The notes under the pieces: generated by a model
Seen by the model: the letters and a program-made list of their open reading frames with translations, nothing else
What the model was told of the DNA's origin: nothing
The model's database searches: none
From: Bacillota bacterium
GTDB taxonomy: Bacteria; Bacillota; Clostridia; DSM-8532
Direction of reading: 5' to 3'
NCBI GenBank assembly: GCA_022702935.2
Contig: JAKIML020000092.1
Span: 1 to 64,000, forward strand
Length of the DNA: 64,000 nucleotides
Made by a program: the position numbers and the translations under genes
Shown here: one piece after another, positions 45,712-57,322 of the stretch
Layout: each line of letters begins with the position of its first letter
Numbering within the stretch: position 1 is the stretch's first letter

Positions 45712-46251
45712 TTAAAAGCTTGGTGGTGTGGAAATCCAGAGCACTCGGGCCACTGACTTGCCCGTGTTCTTGATAAAATGGTTTTTATTGGGTTTAAACT
45801 GGAAGCAGTCCCCTTTCTTGAGCTTAAAGCGCTCCTTGCCAAGATGGAGCGTTACGCTGCCGCTTAAGACCATCCCAAACTCTTCTCCCGGATGGGGTGT
45901 ATCCTCTTCCGATGAGCAGTTGGGCTTTATCTCAATAATAATGGGTTCCATCTGACGCTTCTTGGCATTTGGGACAATCCAGTGGATGGCATAGCTTGAA
46001 TCGGCCGATTCCTTGACAAAATAATTGGATTCATTGAAGACTACCTGCTCTGTAACCTCTTCACTGAAGAACTCCTGCAGGTTGGTGCCCAAGCAATCCA
46101 AAATATCCTGGAGCGTGGACATGGCCGGTGAGGTCAAGTCCCTTTCCAACTGGGAGATATAGCCCTTCGTCAACTCACAGCGATCGGCTATCTCTTCCTG
46201 GGTCATACCGCACTCTAATCGAAGCCGTTTTATCTTGTTACCGATTTGCAT
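45712..46251 (-). CDS. XRE-cupin regulator of the polyamine operon (PuuR-like)
   Basis: About 179 residues: an N-terminal HTH (IGNKIKRLRLECGMTQEEIADRCELTKGYISQLERDLTSPAM) and a C-terminal cupin sensor domain (HPGEEFGMVLSGSVTLHLGKERFKLKKGDCFQFKPNKNHFIKN). PuuR-type proteins repress polyamine genes and sense putrescine. I start at ATG 46251 after GGAGGG; an upstream in-frame extension contains that site. Two GTTTAAT-type palindromes lie 110-170 bases upstream and are likely its operators. Confidence 0.9.
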   Translation of the reverse strand: MQIGNKIKRLRLECGMTQEEIADRCELTKGYISQLERDLTSPAMSTLQDILDCLGTNLQEFFSEEVTEQVVFNESNYFVKESADSSYAIHWIVPNAKKRQMEPIIIEIKPNCSSEEDTPHPGEEFGMVLSGSVTLHLGKERFKLKKGDCFQFKPNKNHFIKNTGKSVARVLWISTPPSF

Positions 46252-46359
46252 CCGGTCACCCTCCAATGCATCAGGGTTTAAAAATCCCGGGAACGCCATT
46301 ATTTATAGTCATTCAGGCGACCCGGTTGTCTCTTTACCCTTTATCCCCATTCCATAAAA

Positions 46360-46378
46360 AGTTTAATATCATTAAACT
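46360..46378. promoter_or_regulatory. Operator-like palindrome upstream of the pot regulator, copy 1
   Basis: AGTTTAAT-ATC-ATTAAACT is a perfect inverted repeat with 8-bp arms. A second, nearly identical motif lies 45 bases further upstream, so a dimeric HTH protein, most simply the adjacent XRE-cupin regulator, probably binds here. Confidence 0.6.
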
Positions 46379-46403
46379 AAAAAGCCATTTTACCTTACTT
46401 TGA

Positions 46404-46420
46404 GTTTAATATTACTAAAC
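46404..46420. promoter_or_regulatory. Operator-like palindrome upstream of the pot regulator, copy 2
   Basis: GTTTAATATTACTAAAC shares 15 of 17 positions with the core of copy 1. The remaining DNA of this 328-base gap (46421-46480) is AT-rich and contains no gene. Confidence 0.5.
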
Positions 46421-46484
46421 ACGAAACAGTACATATTATTTCACCTTTTTTTTTAAAAGTCAATAAATTTTAGCGAAAAAAAAG

Positions 46485-46513
46485 CAAAAAACTTGGGATG
46501 CTTTTCCCAAGTT
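46485..46513 (-). terminator. Intrinsic terminator after lepB
   Basis: AACTTGGGA and TCCCAAGTT form a 9-bp stem; on the minus strand a T run follows. It lies 67 bases past the lepB stop. Confidence 0.85.
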
Positions 46514-46579
46514 TTCCACTCCGCCTTGTATTCGCTTTAAAGCATGTAGATATGCGCCTTTTGCAAAGCCTATCCCCGC

Positions 46580-47203
46580 CTAATGATTCCTGTAAATTCC
46601 GCCGAATTTATCCAACGGGAAGATTCTGAAGATGGCCTTGCCTTCCACCCAGGAAAGATCAATGAGACCAAAGCTTCTGCTGTCCAGGCTCTCCCCTCTG
46701 TTATCCCCCAGGACAAAGAGCTTTCCTTCGGGGACGGTGATCTTTTCCATAGAGCGATTCAAGACAATGTTCTCGATAGGATCAACGCGTGCATAGGCCT
46801 CGTTTTGCTCCTGACCGTTCACGTAGAGTACATTGTCCTTAATCTCCACCGTATCTCCGGGGATACCGATTACCCGCTTAATCAGTCTGTTCCTTCTGAA
46901 ATCCCCGCGCAGCTTCATGCTTATATCACTGATATAGATGGAAGCTCGTCCTACAATACCGCCTACCGGCTCATCCCTCAGGAAGATGATGATATCGCCC
47001 CGTTCAGGCTCTTTGCCAACATAAGCCAGCTTGTTCATGATCAGCTTGTCCCCTTCTATCAGGGTATCCCTCATGGAACTCATATTGACCTCGGTTAATG
47101 CGAAAAGCTCGCTCTGAATAACAGAAGCCAATAAAAACGCTGCAAATATCAGCAATACCCATTCCAGGACTTCCCGTCCTATGTTCTTCCTCTTATTGTT
47201 CAA
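46580..47203 (-). CDS. lepB: Type I signal peptidase
   Basis: The 207-residue protein has one N-terminal membrane helix (about 13-32), the nucleophile Ser43 in SSMRDTL and the general-base Lys109 in RLIKRVIGIPGD, then VLGDNRGESLDSRSFG. The usual SM-x-PTL box has Asp for Pro, a minor variation. The reading frame opens with TTG 12-13 bases after AAGGAG because the better-placed ATG leads to a five-codon frame; the start is therefore uncertain. It cleaves Sec and Tat signal peptides at the outer face of the membrane. Confidence 0.9.
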   Translation of the reverse strand: MNNKRKNIGREVLEWVLLIFAAFLLASVIQSELFALTEVNMSSMRDTLIEGDKLIMNKLAYVGKEPERGDIIIFLRDEPVGGIVGRASIYISDISMKLRGDFRRNRLIKRVIGIPGDTVEIKDNVLYVNGQEQNEAYARVDPIENIVLNRSMEKITVPEGKLFVLGDNRGESLDSRSFGLIDLSWVEGKAIFRIFPLDKFGGIYRNH

Positions 47204-47230
47204 AAATCATGCAACTCCTTCCAAAACTTC

Positions 47231-47938
47231 CTAGAGAGAGACCTTTATAACGCCCTGTATCTCCATGATCCTGACGGTTATTGCCGCCGAATCCCAAACT
47301 GCAGCGGGCACATCCAGCACGCAATGGATCCTCTGCTTTTGCTGAAATGGACTTGCAGAGACCTCCAGGTTCTTCAGCTTCATGCCTTTTTCCAAAAACA
47401 GCTTATTAAGTTCGGGGATGACAGGGCTTCCCGGCTGGGCTTCCACCTCTATCAGGCGAAGCTTCCCCTTGTTGTTAATCTTCTTTTCCACGGCTTTCAA
47501 ATAGATGAGAATCATCCAAACGAGCAGGGTGGCCAATGCTGCTCCGGCATAGAAGCCAATGCCGCAGGCCAGCCCCACACAGGCAACGGCCCAAATGCTT
47601 GCCGCTGTGGTGATGCCCTTAACCGATACCCCATGCCTGATAATGGTGCCGGCACCCAAAAAACCGATACCGCTGACCACCTGAGCACCGAAACGGGTGG
47701 GATCAATATCAATAGTGCCCTTATAGGCCGTAATGGCAAACTGGGATATGAGCATGACCAGACAGGAGCCCAGACTCACCAGAATATGGGTTCTAAATCC
47801 AGCGGGCTTATGCTGAGAATGCTCACGTTCAAAGCCGATGATTCCACCAAGGATACAAGCCACCAGCAGCCTGAGTGTCATGATACCCAGGTACTTGGGT
47901 TCAAATTGAAAAAGATACCATTCCACTAACCTCACCAT
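47231..47938 (-). CDS. MgtC/SapB family membrane protein
   Basis: About 235 residues: four to five N-terminal helices with the family core LRLLVACILGGIIGFEREHSQHKPAGFRTHILVSLGSCLVML and GIGFLGAGTIIRHG, then a cytoplasmic ACT-like C-terminal domain. MgtC proteins help survival at low magnesium in pathogens; the role in environmental Firmicutes is uncertain. The frame can also open at a TTG (47950) that overlaps the yqeK stop; I prefer the ATG four codons later. Confidence 0.88.
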   Translation of the reverse strand: MVRLVEWYLFQFEPKYLGIMTLRLLVACILGGIIGFEREHSQHKPAGFRTHILVSLGSCLVMLISQFAITAYKGTIDIDPTRFGAQVVSGIGFLGAGTIIRHGVSVKGITTAASIWAVACVGLACGIGFYAGAALATLLVWMILIYLKAVEKKINNKGKLRLIEVEAQPGSPVIPELNKLFLEKGMKLKNLEVSASPFQQKQRIHCVLDVPAAVWDSAAITVRIMEIQGVIKVSL

Positions 47939-47946
47939 CCCATTCG

Positions 47947-48531
47947 TCAAGCGGTATTTCTGCTCTTAAGCAGTATTAAGCTGTGATTGCGAGTTTCTAT
48001 GGTCCTTGGATGCAGAAGGACCCCCTTTTTAACAATATATTCTATGGTGCTGTCGGCACATAAAACCACACATTTATCCAAATCCTCAAAGGCCACCTTG
48101 CGCATCTCCTCGACGCCATCAAAGCTTCTTAATGGTTCGATATAGTCGGCCACGAAGACTATCTTTTCCAATAAGTTCATTCCCGCCCGGCCGGTGGTAT
48201 GCCAGCGTATGGCCCCTAAAATCTCTTCATCCAAAACACCATACTGGGTTCTGGCCAGATGCTCCCCGATAATTCCATGGAGAAGCCTGGTCTGCACCCA
48301 TTCAATCTCGTCAGCCGGGTAACCAATCTGCTTAATGTATTCCCTTGCCCTATCTCCTTTATAGTTCTTTCCGCAGTCGTGCAGAATACCGGCCAGAGCC
48401 GCCTTCTCCGAGTCGGCTTTATAATGCTCGGCCAGGGCCAGCGAGGTATGCATTACATTGACTGAATGCATATACCTTCCTTCATCCAGCTCTGACTTCA
48501 GTTTTTCCATCATCTGATCCAATGTCATCAT
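47947..48531 (-). CDS. yqeK: YqeK-type HD-domain dinucleotide tetraphosphatase
   Basis: The 194-residue protein has the HD motifs H (YMHSVNVMHTSLALAEHY), ILHDCGKNYKGD and the later HGIIGEHLARTQYG. YqeK family members hydrolyse diadenosine tetraphosphate symmetrically. The gene follows nadD by 30 bases, the standard nadD-yqeK arrangement in Firmicutes, which supports the call. Confidence 0.92.
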   Translation of the reverse strand: MMTLDQMMEKLKSELDEGRYMHSVNVMHTSLALAEHYKADSEKAALAGILHDCGKNYKGDRAREYIKQIGYPADEIEWVQTRLLHGIIGEHLARTQYGVLDEEILGAIRWHTTGRAGMNLLEKIVFVADYIEPLRSFDGVEEMRKVAFEDLDKCVVLCADSTIEYIVKKGVLLHPRTIETRNHSLILLKSRNTA

Positions 48532-48561
48532 GCCACAAAACCTGCACTCTTAAAAACTCGC

Positions 48562-49161
48562 TTACTTGTATAGACCCTTTTCATAGATATAGGCCTCAAC
48601 TGCCGGAGGGACAAAATACTTTATGGTCTGGCCCTTCTTTACCCTCTCCCGGATTTCGGTGGAGGAATAATTCATGGCCAGATGCTTAGAATGAAGAATC
48701 CGTGCACCGTACTTTTCCCTGAGCTTATCAGAGGCATCAATCACACTGCTTTCTAATGTATCAGGTCTGGAGGCTACAATCAAGGCGGCCAGCGCCAGGA
48801 TTCTTTCAGGTTCCCTCCAGCTTTCCAGCTGCACCAGCGAATCGGCGCCAATAATAAGCCCAAATTCCTGCTTTGGACCATACAGTTCCTTGAGGGTCGT
48901 CAGGGTGTCAACGGTATAGGAAGGCCCTTCACGCTGCATTTCCAAGTCGCTGACCTCAAAATGGGGGTTGTCCATGATTGCCAACCGTACCATCTCCATT
49001 CTGTCCTGCTGCCCCGCAACCTGGGCTCCAGCTTTATGAGGCGGTATCTTTGCCGGCATAAAAATGATTTTCTCCAATTGGAACTCTTCCCAGATATGCT
49101 CACACATTAACAGATGGCCATAATGTATGGGGCTGAAGGTTCCGCCCATTAATCCAATCAC
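48562..49161 (-). CDS. nadD: Nicotinate-nucleotide adenylyltransferase
   Basis: The 199-residue enzyme has the nucleotidyltransferase motif GGTFSPIHYGHLLM, the substrate region MPAKIPPHK and the C-terminal ISSTEIR-type motif seen as YSSTEIRERVKKG. It makes deamido-NAD from nicotinate mononucleotide. The start is a GTG at 49161, directly after GGAGGAGCAT. Confidence 0.95.
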   Translation of the reverse strand: MIGLMGGTFSPIHYGHLLMCEHIWEEFQLEKIIFMPAKIPPHKAGAQVAGQQDRMEMVRLAIMDNPHFEVSDLEMQREGPSYTVDTLTTLKELYGPKQEFGLIIGADSLVQLESWREPERILALAALIVASRPDTLESSVIDASDKLREKYGARILHSKHLAMNYSSTEIRERVKKGQTIKYFVPPAVEAYIYEKGLYK

Positions 49162-49170
49162 ATGCTCCTC

Positions 49171-49548
49171 CTACAACCAGCTTTTTGTATAAATGCGTGC
49201 GCCGAAAGGAATCAAAGCGAGCTTTGCCAGTTTCAAATGCTGTCTTCCAAAGGGGATGCCAATGATGGTGATACAGAAGACCAAACCAATAGCAAGATGG
49301 GTAAAGGCCAACTCCCAGCCAAAAAGAATGAGCCAGAGAATGTTGCCCAATAAACCGCCAATGCCGAAGCCGCCCACCTCCACATCCCGGCCAAAGGGCC
49401 AAAAAATGAAGGAAGCAATTTTAAAACATTGAATGCCAAAAGGAATGCCAACCAAGGAGATACAGCAGAGTACACCTGCGATAAACCACAACAGCGCGGA
49501 AACCAGTCCGCCAAACACAATCCAAATAAGATTGCCAAGCAAATGCAC
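49171..49548 (-). CDS. YccF family (DUF307) membrane protein
   Basis: About 125 residues built as two similar halves, each with two hydrophobic stretches ending in a GIPFG motif (LVGIPFGIQCFKIASFIFWPFG and IIGIPFGRQHLKLAKLALIPFG), diagnostic for YccF. Function is unknown. The GTG at 49548 is chosen because it is spaced from AAAGGGG and gives the family-like start MHLLGNLIWIVFGG. It lies 9 bases before nadD. Confidence 0.85.
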   Translation of the reverse strand: MHLLGNLIWIVFGGLVSALLWFIAGVLCCISLVGIPFGIQCFKIASFIFWPFGRDVEVGGFGIGGLLGNILWLILFGWELAFTHLAIGLVFCITIIGIPFGRQHLKLAKLALIPFGARIYTKSWL

Positions 49549-49632
49549 CGATACCAACCCCTTTCAATTCATATCAATTCACTGGCTTATATTTAAAATG
49601 CCCATCCTAAAAGGACAGGCACCCAGCATCTA

Positions 49633-49845
49633 TTATTTCACCCTAAAACCCGCATCTTCAATGGTCCCTTTAAGAGTGTCAATATCCAATCTCTCCTGGT
49701 CGTATTCAACGGCGACACGCTTTGAGTCAATATCCACCATGACTTCATACACACCGTTTAATTGGGATAATGCTGTCTTGATGGACTGTACGCAATGGTC
49801 GCAGGACATCCCCTCAACAACAAAACTGATATGCTCACTTGACAT
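49633..49845 (-). CDS. Heavy-metal-associated (CopZ-like) small protein
   Basis: The 70-residue ferredoxin-like fold protein carries the metal motif GMSCDHC (C15 and C18). Such proteins bind and pass Cu(I) to P-type ATPases. No copper ATPase or csoR gene is adjacent, so its partner lies elsewhere or it serves another metal. The start follows GAGGTG. Confidence 0.9.
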   Translation of the reverse strand: MSSEHISFVVEGMSCDHCVQSIKTALSQLNGVYEVMVDIDSKRVAVEYDQERLDIDTLKGTIEDAGFRVK

Positions 49846-49941
49846 CCAATCACCTCACAAAGTAGTCAACAAAGATTATATAATACTGCGTTACCCCGTG
49901 TCCAATAAAAAATGTGTTTAATAAAGGGATTGTCAGTCTGA

Positions 49942-50865
49942 CTATCGCTGTCTGAGCTTGTTGATAAGGGTTTGAAAATACTCGGGCAGGGGTGCTTCAA
50001 AGGTCATATGCTCAAAAGTTCTGGGATGAACCATCTCCAAAAATCGGGCATGAAGAACCTGTCCATCGGTGTTCATCAAAGGAAATGGTCGCCCATAAAC
50101 AGTGTCCCCGCAAACCGGATGCCCGATGGAAGCCATATGAACACGGATTTGATGGGTTCTGCCCGTTTCCAGCCTGAGCCTTATATGGGTATAGCCCTTG
50201 AAGCGTTCCAGGACCTGATAATGGGTTACGGCAGGCTTTCCATGAACCCAGTTAACAGCCATCTTCTTGCGCTGGGTAGGGTGTCTTCCTATGGGGGCCG
50301 AGATGGTTCCCGAATCCTCCTTGAAGCCGCCCTCTACCAGGGCCTCATAGGTACGTATAATCTTATGCTGCTTAAGTTGTTCCGACAGAAACAAATGGGC
50401 CTCGTTATTCTTGGCCACCACCAAAAGGCCCGTGGTATCCTTGTCAATGCGGTGTACAATCCCCGGCCTGATGACGCCATTAATGTCGGAGAGAGAGTCC
50501 TTGCAATGGCTCAGCAAAGCATTGACCAGAGTTCCCTGCCAATTGCCCGCCGCCGGATGAACCACCAAGTCCTTGGGCTTGTTAATGACGATAATGTCTG
50601 AATCCTCATAAACAACATCCAGGGGGATATCTTCGGGCTCCAAAGACAGGGGTACGGGCTCGGGCTTCTCCACAGAGATTTGCATACCGGGTTTCAGTTT
50701 GAGACCGCTTTTTGGGGCATACCCTTCAACCACTACCCTGCCCTCTTCAATGAGCTTTTGGATAGCGCTTCGTGTGGCGTTCTCAATTTTTGAGGCCAGA
50801 AAAGTGTCCAGACGCTGCCCCTCATCTTCTTTTTCCACCACAAATTGAAGGCATTTGTCATCCAT
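49942..50865 (-). CDS. rluD: RluD/RluA-family 23S rRNA pseudouridine synthase
   Basis: The 307-residue enzyme has an N-terminal S4 RNA-binding domain (QRLDTFLASKIENATRSAIQKLIEEGRV) and the catalytic RluA motif HRIDKDTTGLLVV, whose Asp attacks uridine. The C-terminal GRTHQIRVHMASIGHPVCGDTVYG is typical. It overlaps the lspA stop by 8 bases, the common lspA-rluD pairing of Firmicutes. Confidence 0.95.
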   Translation of the reverse strand: MDDKCLQFVVEKEDEGQRLDTFLASKIENATRSAIQKLIEEGRVVVEGYAPKSGLKLKPGMQISVEKPEPVPLSLEPEDIPLDVVYEDSDIIVINKPKDLVVHPAAGNWQGTLVNALLSHCKDSLSDINGVIRPGIVHRIDKDTTGLLVVAKNNEAHLFLSEQLKQHKIIRTYEALVEGGFKEDSGTISAPIGRHPTQRKKMAVNWVHGKPAVTHYQVLERFKGYTHIRLRLETGRTHQIRVHMASIGHPVCGDTVYGRPFPLMNTDGQVLHARFLEMVHPRTFEHMTFEAPLPEYFQTLINKLRQR

Positions 50866-51331
50866 GGGAGCTCGTAACTTCCTTTTCAGGCTCTTTATAG
50901 ATAAAGAGCAGATAGATAATCAGCACAATAACACCACAGGTGACGCAGATATCGGCCACATTGAAGATGGGAAAGTCATAGCCGAGGGGATAGAAATCAA
51001 GAAAATCCACCACAAATCCGCGCAGGACTCGATCAATAAGATTGCCTATGGCTCCGGCGATTAGCAGAGCCAGAGAGGTTCTCAGCACCCAATGCCTGTT
51101 CTTGACAAAATACCAGATCATGGCTCCCACGGCTATCAGGGTCATAATGATAAAGCCCCATCTGAAATTTTGCAGAATGCCGAAGGCAGCACCGCGGTTT
51201 TCCAAATAGGTCAGGTAGAAGAAATCCTTAATAACCTCAACTTTATGAAACTGCGCCTGGTTGGTCAAGAAGAACCACTTGGTCCATTGATCCACCCCGA
51301 TAAGGATGGCGACTAAAAGGGCCCAAAGCAT
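50858..51331 (-). CDS. lspA: Lipoprotein signal peptidase
   Basis: The 157-residue aspartic peptidase has four membrane helices and the two catalytic Asp boxes, GNLIDRVLRGFVVDFLDF and FNVADICVTCGV. It processes prolipoproteins such as the PotD protein seen in this window. AAGGAG lies 9 bases before the ATG. Confidence 0.95.
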   Translation of the reverse strand: MLWALLVAILIGVDQWTKWFFLTNQAQFHKVEVIKDFFYLTYLENRGAAFGILQNFRWGFIIMTLIAVGAMIWYFVKNRHWVLRTSLALLIAGAIGNLIDRVLRGFVVDFLDFYPLGYDFPIFNVADICVTCGVIVLIIYLLFIYKEPEKEVTSSHG

Positions 51332-51362
51332 AAAAATAAGCTCCTTATACTAAATTTATCAT

Positions 51363-53069
51363 CTACTCTACTGTAACACCTGTAAAGTAATGCTTCAAGA
51401 TTTGATCATAGGTGTATCCTATCCGCGCAAAACCCTTTGCGCCTTCCTGGCTCATTCCTACGCCATGGCCCCAGCCTTTGCCCGTCAGGACATAGACATC
51501 CCCCTGCACCACTGTAGCACCGCTGCTGATGGTTGTTGAGCTTGTGGCGCCTACTACCTTCACAGAACCATTGGCGCTTGTAATGTCCGAAATCCCGTTG
51601 GCGCTAACTGCTTTGCTGCCAAATACATTCAGGGTGGACTGGCCTTCAGCGGAGACCACTGATACCGTGGTATTTCCCGAAGAAGGAGCGCCAGTGGAGG
51701 CACCATTGGTACTGATGGTAAACATTCGGCTGGGAAGGTATCCATTGTCCCCCAATATCAGTCGGATATTCTCTCTCTGGTAGGTAATAGAACCTGTGGT
51801 TCCGGTTATTTTCAGCTTGTTCACTCTTCCTGCCGGCGTATACTCCTCAACGGTCATGGAGACCACATCGCCGATATCCACGCCGCTGTTGAGCAGCTTT
51901 TTCTTAATATCGGCCGCCGTAAAGGTTCTGGACCAGTTATAATTATAGGAATTGCCTGCTTCATAGGGATCGGGTACACTGACCAGATAGGGCAAGGGCG
52001 TTCCCCATACATACACATTGTCCTCGGTCATACCGCCGCTGGAGCTGAAATAGAACACCGAAGCCAACTGACCATTATACAGGACCTTTTTGCCCTTGGT
52101 TTCATCAACGGCCTGGTTGCTGGTGGGTTTTTCAATGTCATAGCCCGAATAGACCTGATCGTCCACCGTATTCCTAAGATCAAAATCCCACTTCTTATTC
52201 TTCCCCATATTCATATAGGTATAAGTCCTGGCCGCTACGGCTTGGGCCTTAATGGCTTCAATAGGAGAATAGGCCTCAATTTCTGACGGTACCACACCAT
52301 AGAGATATTCTTCAATGTTGAGGACATTTATGACCGTCATATCGCTGTCTGAGAAACGTCTTATTTCAATCTCACCCCGGTATTGCTTTCCGTTGACAGA
52401 AAGGACCTTAGGATTATTGGATGCACCGGGTCGTATGGCCAACTTAATGTCGGAGGTTCCCAAAATCATGCGGGGTTCAAAGTTCTGATTATAGAGAATG
52501 ATGCGGTTGCTGGCAGGCGCAACAACGGTAAAGGCCTCAATCCCCAGGCTTGCGGCAAGATTCTGAATATCAGCCGCGGCCTTATCCTGATCGGAATAAA
52601 AGCCCGTCCATACCGCCCAACCGCCATCATAGGCCGGATAGGCTATGACCCCCAGCTCCCTGATGCCATTGGCAACATTCTGTGCCGTGGTCAAATCGAC
52701 AAGCTTATCACCGATTTGAATATGGAAGGGCCCTATGGTTTCACCTTCCACGGGCTGCCCTGAGTTGGGATTGTATTCTGTTAAAACACCGCTGGAGGAT
52801 CTCACAAAATATGTATCTTTTCTGGCAATAACCTGCTTACCGCCTTCTTCGGCAAACAGAAGAAAAAACTGACCGTTCTGGTAATACCCGACCTCCAGTT
52901 CTGCTTTTGCGCTCAAGGCCACACTGGACACCGCCGAGGACCCATAGTACAGACCAATACGGACGGTTTCCGGATAGCTCTGAGCCAGGGCCGAGGTATT
53001 AGCCAACACAAGGACAACCAGACTTAATATGACAAGGACTGAGATCAGTATTCGTGATCCCTTTCGCAT
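51363..53069 (-). CDS. SpoIID/LytB-domain exported protein
   Basis: About 568 residues. A signal peptide (LISVLVILSLVVLVLANTSALAQ) leads into an N-terminal region with a SPOR-like repeat (VIAYPAYDGGWAVWTGFYSDQDKAAADI), then the SpoIID/LytB domain (VLNIEEYLYGVVPSEIEAYSPIEAIKAQAVAARTYTY ... SSGGMTEDNVYVWG) and the ending GKGWGHGVGMSQEGAKGFA. SpoIID is a lytic transglycosylase acting on peptidoglycan in engulfment; paralogues serve vegetative wall remodelling. The long linker and location away from spoIIR or spoIIID suggest a paralogue rather than SpoIID itself. Confidence 0.88.
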   Translation of the reverse strand: MRKGSRILISVLVILSLVVLVLANTSALAQSYPETVRIGLYYGSSAVSSVALSAKAELEVGYYQNGQFFLLFAEEGGKQVIARKDTYFVRSSSGVLTEYNPNSGQPVEGETIGPFHIQIGDKLVDLTTAQNVANGIRELGVIAYPAYDGGWAVWTGFYSDQDKAAADIQNLAASLGIEAFTVVAPASNRIILYNQNFEPRMILGTSDIKLAIRPGASNNPKVLSVNGKQYRGEIEIRRFSDSDMTVINVLNIEEYLYGVVPSEIEAYSPIEAIKAQAVAARTYTYMNMGKNKKWDFDLRNTVDDQVYSGYDIEKPTSNQAVDETKGKKVLYNGQLASVFYFSSSGGMTEDNVYVWGTPLPYLVSVPDPYEAGNSYNYNWSRTFTAADIKKKLLNSGVDIGDVVSMTVEEYTPAGRVNKLKITGTTGSITYQRENIRLILGDNGYLPSRMFTISTNGASTGAPSSGNTTVSVVSAEGQSTLNVFGSKAVSANGISDITSANGSVKVVGATSSTTISSGATVVQGDVYVLTGKGWGHGVGMSQEGAKGFARIGYTYDQILKHYFTGVTVE

Positions 53070-53206
53070 AGGCACACCCCATTTTATGTTTTCTCTTTGG
53101 TAATCATTGTTCCATAACTATCCCCATTATAGCGAAGAATGGCTCTCCTGCATAGGTTTTAAAACAAAACCGTTATCTTTATGAAACAGGATTGAAATAT
53201 TAAGAA

Positions 53207-55572
<2,366 letters not shown>

Positions 55573-55605
55573 GGCTGTTATCCCTTTCTCGGCTTATTAA
55601 AGATT

Positions 55606-57294
55606 TCAGACAAGCTTATTCTTAATATAGCGCAGGATGCGGTCTGCCACATCCACCCCCGTACAGTCCATAATGTTCTTGATATGGGCATTGGAATTAA
55701 TCTCACACAATATGGGTTCATCGGAGGGCCCAAAGAGCAGATCTACGCCTGCGAAGTGCGCACCCACACGCTTTGCGGCCTTCACAGCCAAATCGCTGAA
55801 GGCTTTGGACGGGATAAAGGGCACCATCTTGCCTCCGGCACTCACATTGGCCCGAAAGTCGGATTCCGAGGTTCTCATCATGGCTGCCACTACTTCATCC
55901 CCCACCACCTGAAGCCGAACATCCCTGCCATGGCTGGAGCTCACAAACTTCTGATACAGATGGGGTTTATGAATCAGCTTTTTTCTTAGAGCGAACAGCT
56001 CATCCCTGTTCTGGGCCAGGTAAACCTGGGCCCCGAAAGAGCCAAAGGCCTCCTTTACCACCACGGGATAGGAAAGCGTCTTCTCAACCTTATCAATAAA
56101 AGGCCCCTCGTCCACGGGACAAACAGGAAAGAGCAGCGGTGAGAAGATGGTCTTGGGCATGGGAATACCGTGATTGGCCAGGGCTATATGGGTCATGATT
56201 TTGTCGTCGCAAAGGGCGATGGTCTCGGCGCTGTTAAAGAGTCTCAACCCCATCAGCTCCAACTGACGGGCCAGCCGCACATCCTTGTCATAGAACAGGA
56301 CAAAATCAGGAGCCTCCAGGGATGGGATCAGGGACAGCTTCCCGTTCAAGACGGCTGCACCCAGGGCATCATTGGTATGGGGCTCCAATTGGATATCCAG
56401 CCTTTGCGCCGCCGCCATAAAAAGCTCGTTCTGCTCGGTGTACTTTGGGGTAACCAGGCTTCCGTTATAGACTATCCAGCCTCGCAAGGTTTTTGGGGGA
56501 TCCACAGGAAAAAGGCTCATTTGCTCAGGGGCATCCCATGTTCCCACAGTCCCAAGCTGTCTGGCTCCGTTTTTTGCCAGTTCGTCAGCCCTTTCGTTCA
56601 TGGGCACGCCTGTATGGCTCTCAACCTTGACCCAGGTAATAGAAATCTTGCATTGGTCTACAGCCTTTTTATAGGCCTGGGTCATGGGTGTATTGGTTCG
56701 GTACTCCCCTGTGGCCCATTTTTCAATATTCTGAAAATCATAGAAAATAGCAACTTTGTCAATGCCCTTGCGCTCACACCATTTAAGAACTTCAAGAACG
56801 GCCCGAATTTCACCGGCCACCTGGCGGGAGTTGAAGGCATCGGGCGTGTCCACAAGCCCAGAGATTTCAGCTACGATTTCGCCTTCTTCCAGGATAACGG
56901 CACCATACCCCACACGACCGTCAATAAACGAACCATCCACATAGGCATGGCAAGGGATATGGGAGACATCCTTAACAGCCGCAGCAGGCTTTTTCTCGCA
57001 GGGCTGCTTATCGGCTTTTTTAGGTTCTTTCACGGGTGCCACTGCGCCCAGAATGGATAAAAGTCGATTGAAATCATCTTCCGATAGATCCGAATCCCGT
57101 CTGAAGCTATGGGTTTCCTTCTTGGGACTATAATCCACAATAAGCTTTCCCAAAGACTTTCCATTTTCACTGACCAGGATCTTTAAAAGATAGTCCCGGA
57201 TAAGGGCAATCTCGGAAACCAGGCCATGCCCTTTTAATAAAGAATCCACATGCTGATAGATATTTAAGAGCTCCTGCTCACAGATAAAGGCCAT
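55606..57294 (-). CDS. Ribonuclease H-ATP-grasp fusion protein
   Basis: The 562-residue protein has three parts. Residues 1-105 are helical and charged without a known domain. Residues 112-245 are an RNase H type 1 domain with YVDGSF (D120), GEIRAVLEVL (E162), FYDFQNIEKW (D186), H227 and MNERADELA (D237), so the full catalytic set is present. Residues 265-562 are a RimK-like ATP-grasp domain (YPVVVKEAFGSFGAQVYLA, GRDVRLQVVGDEV, GVDLLFGPSDEPILCEINSNAH). I know no function for such a fusion. It is adjacent to a second ATP-grasp gene, suggesting that the two act together. Confidence 0.85.
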   Translation of the reverse strand: MAFICEQELLNIYQHVDSLLKGHGLVSEIALIRDYLLKILVSENGKSLGKLIVDYSPKKETHSFRRDSDLSEDDFNRLLSILGAVAPVKEPKKADKQPCEKKPAAAVKDVSHIPCHAYVDGSFIDGRVGYGAVILEEGEIVAEISGLVDTPDAFNSRQVAGEIRAVLEVLKWCERKGIDKVAIFYDFQNIEKWATGEYRTNTPMTQAYKKAVDQCKISITWVKVESHTGVPMNERADELAKNGARQLGTVGTWDAPEQMSLFPVDPPKTLRGWIVYNGSLVTPKYTEQNELFMAAAQRLDIQLEPHTNDALGAAVLNGKLSLIPSLEAPDFVLFYDKDVRLARQLELMGLRLFNSAETIALCDDKIMTHIALANHGIPMPKTIFSPLLFPVCPVDEGPFIDKVEKTLSYPVVVKEAFGSFGAQVYLAQNRDELFALRKKLIHKPHLYQKFVSSSHGRDVRLQVVGDEVVAAMMRTSESDFRANVSAGGKMVPFIPSKAFSDLAVKAAKRVGAHFAGVDLLFGPSDEPILCEINSNAHIKNIMDCTGVDVADRILRYIKNKLV

Positions 57295-57322
57295 GACTTA
57301 CTCCAACCTTAAAAAAAGATGC

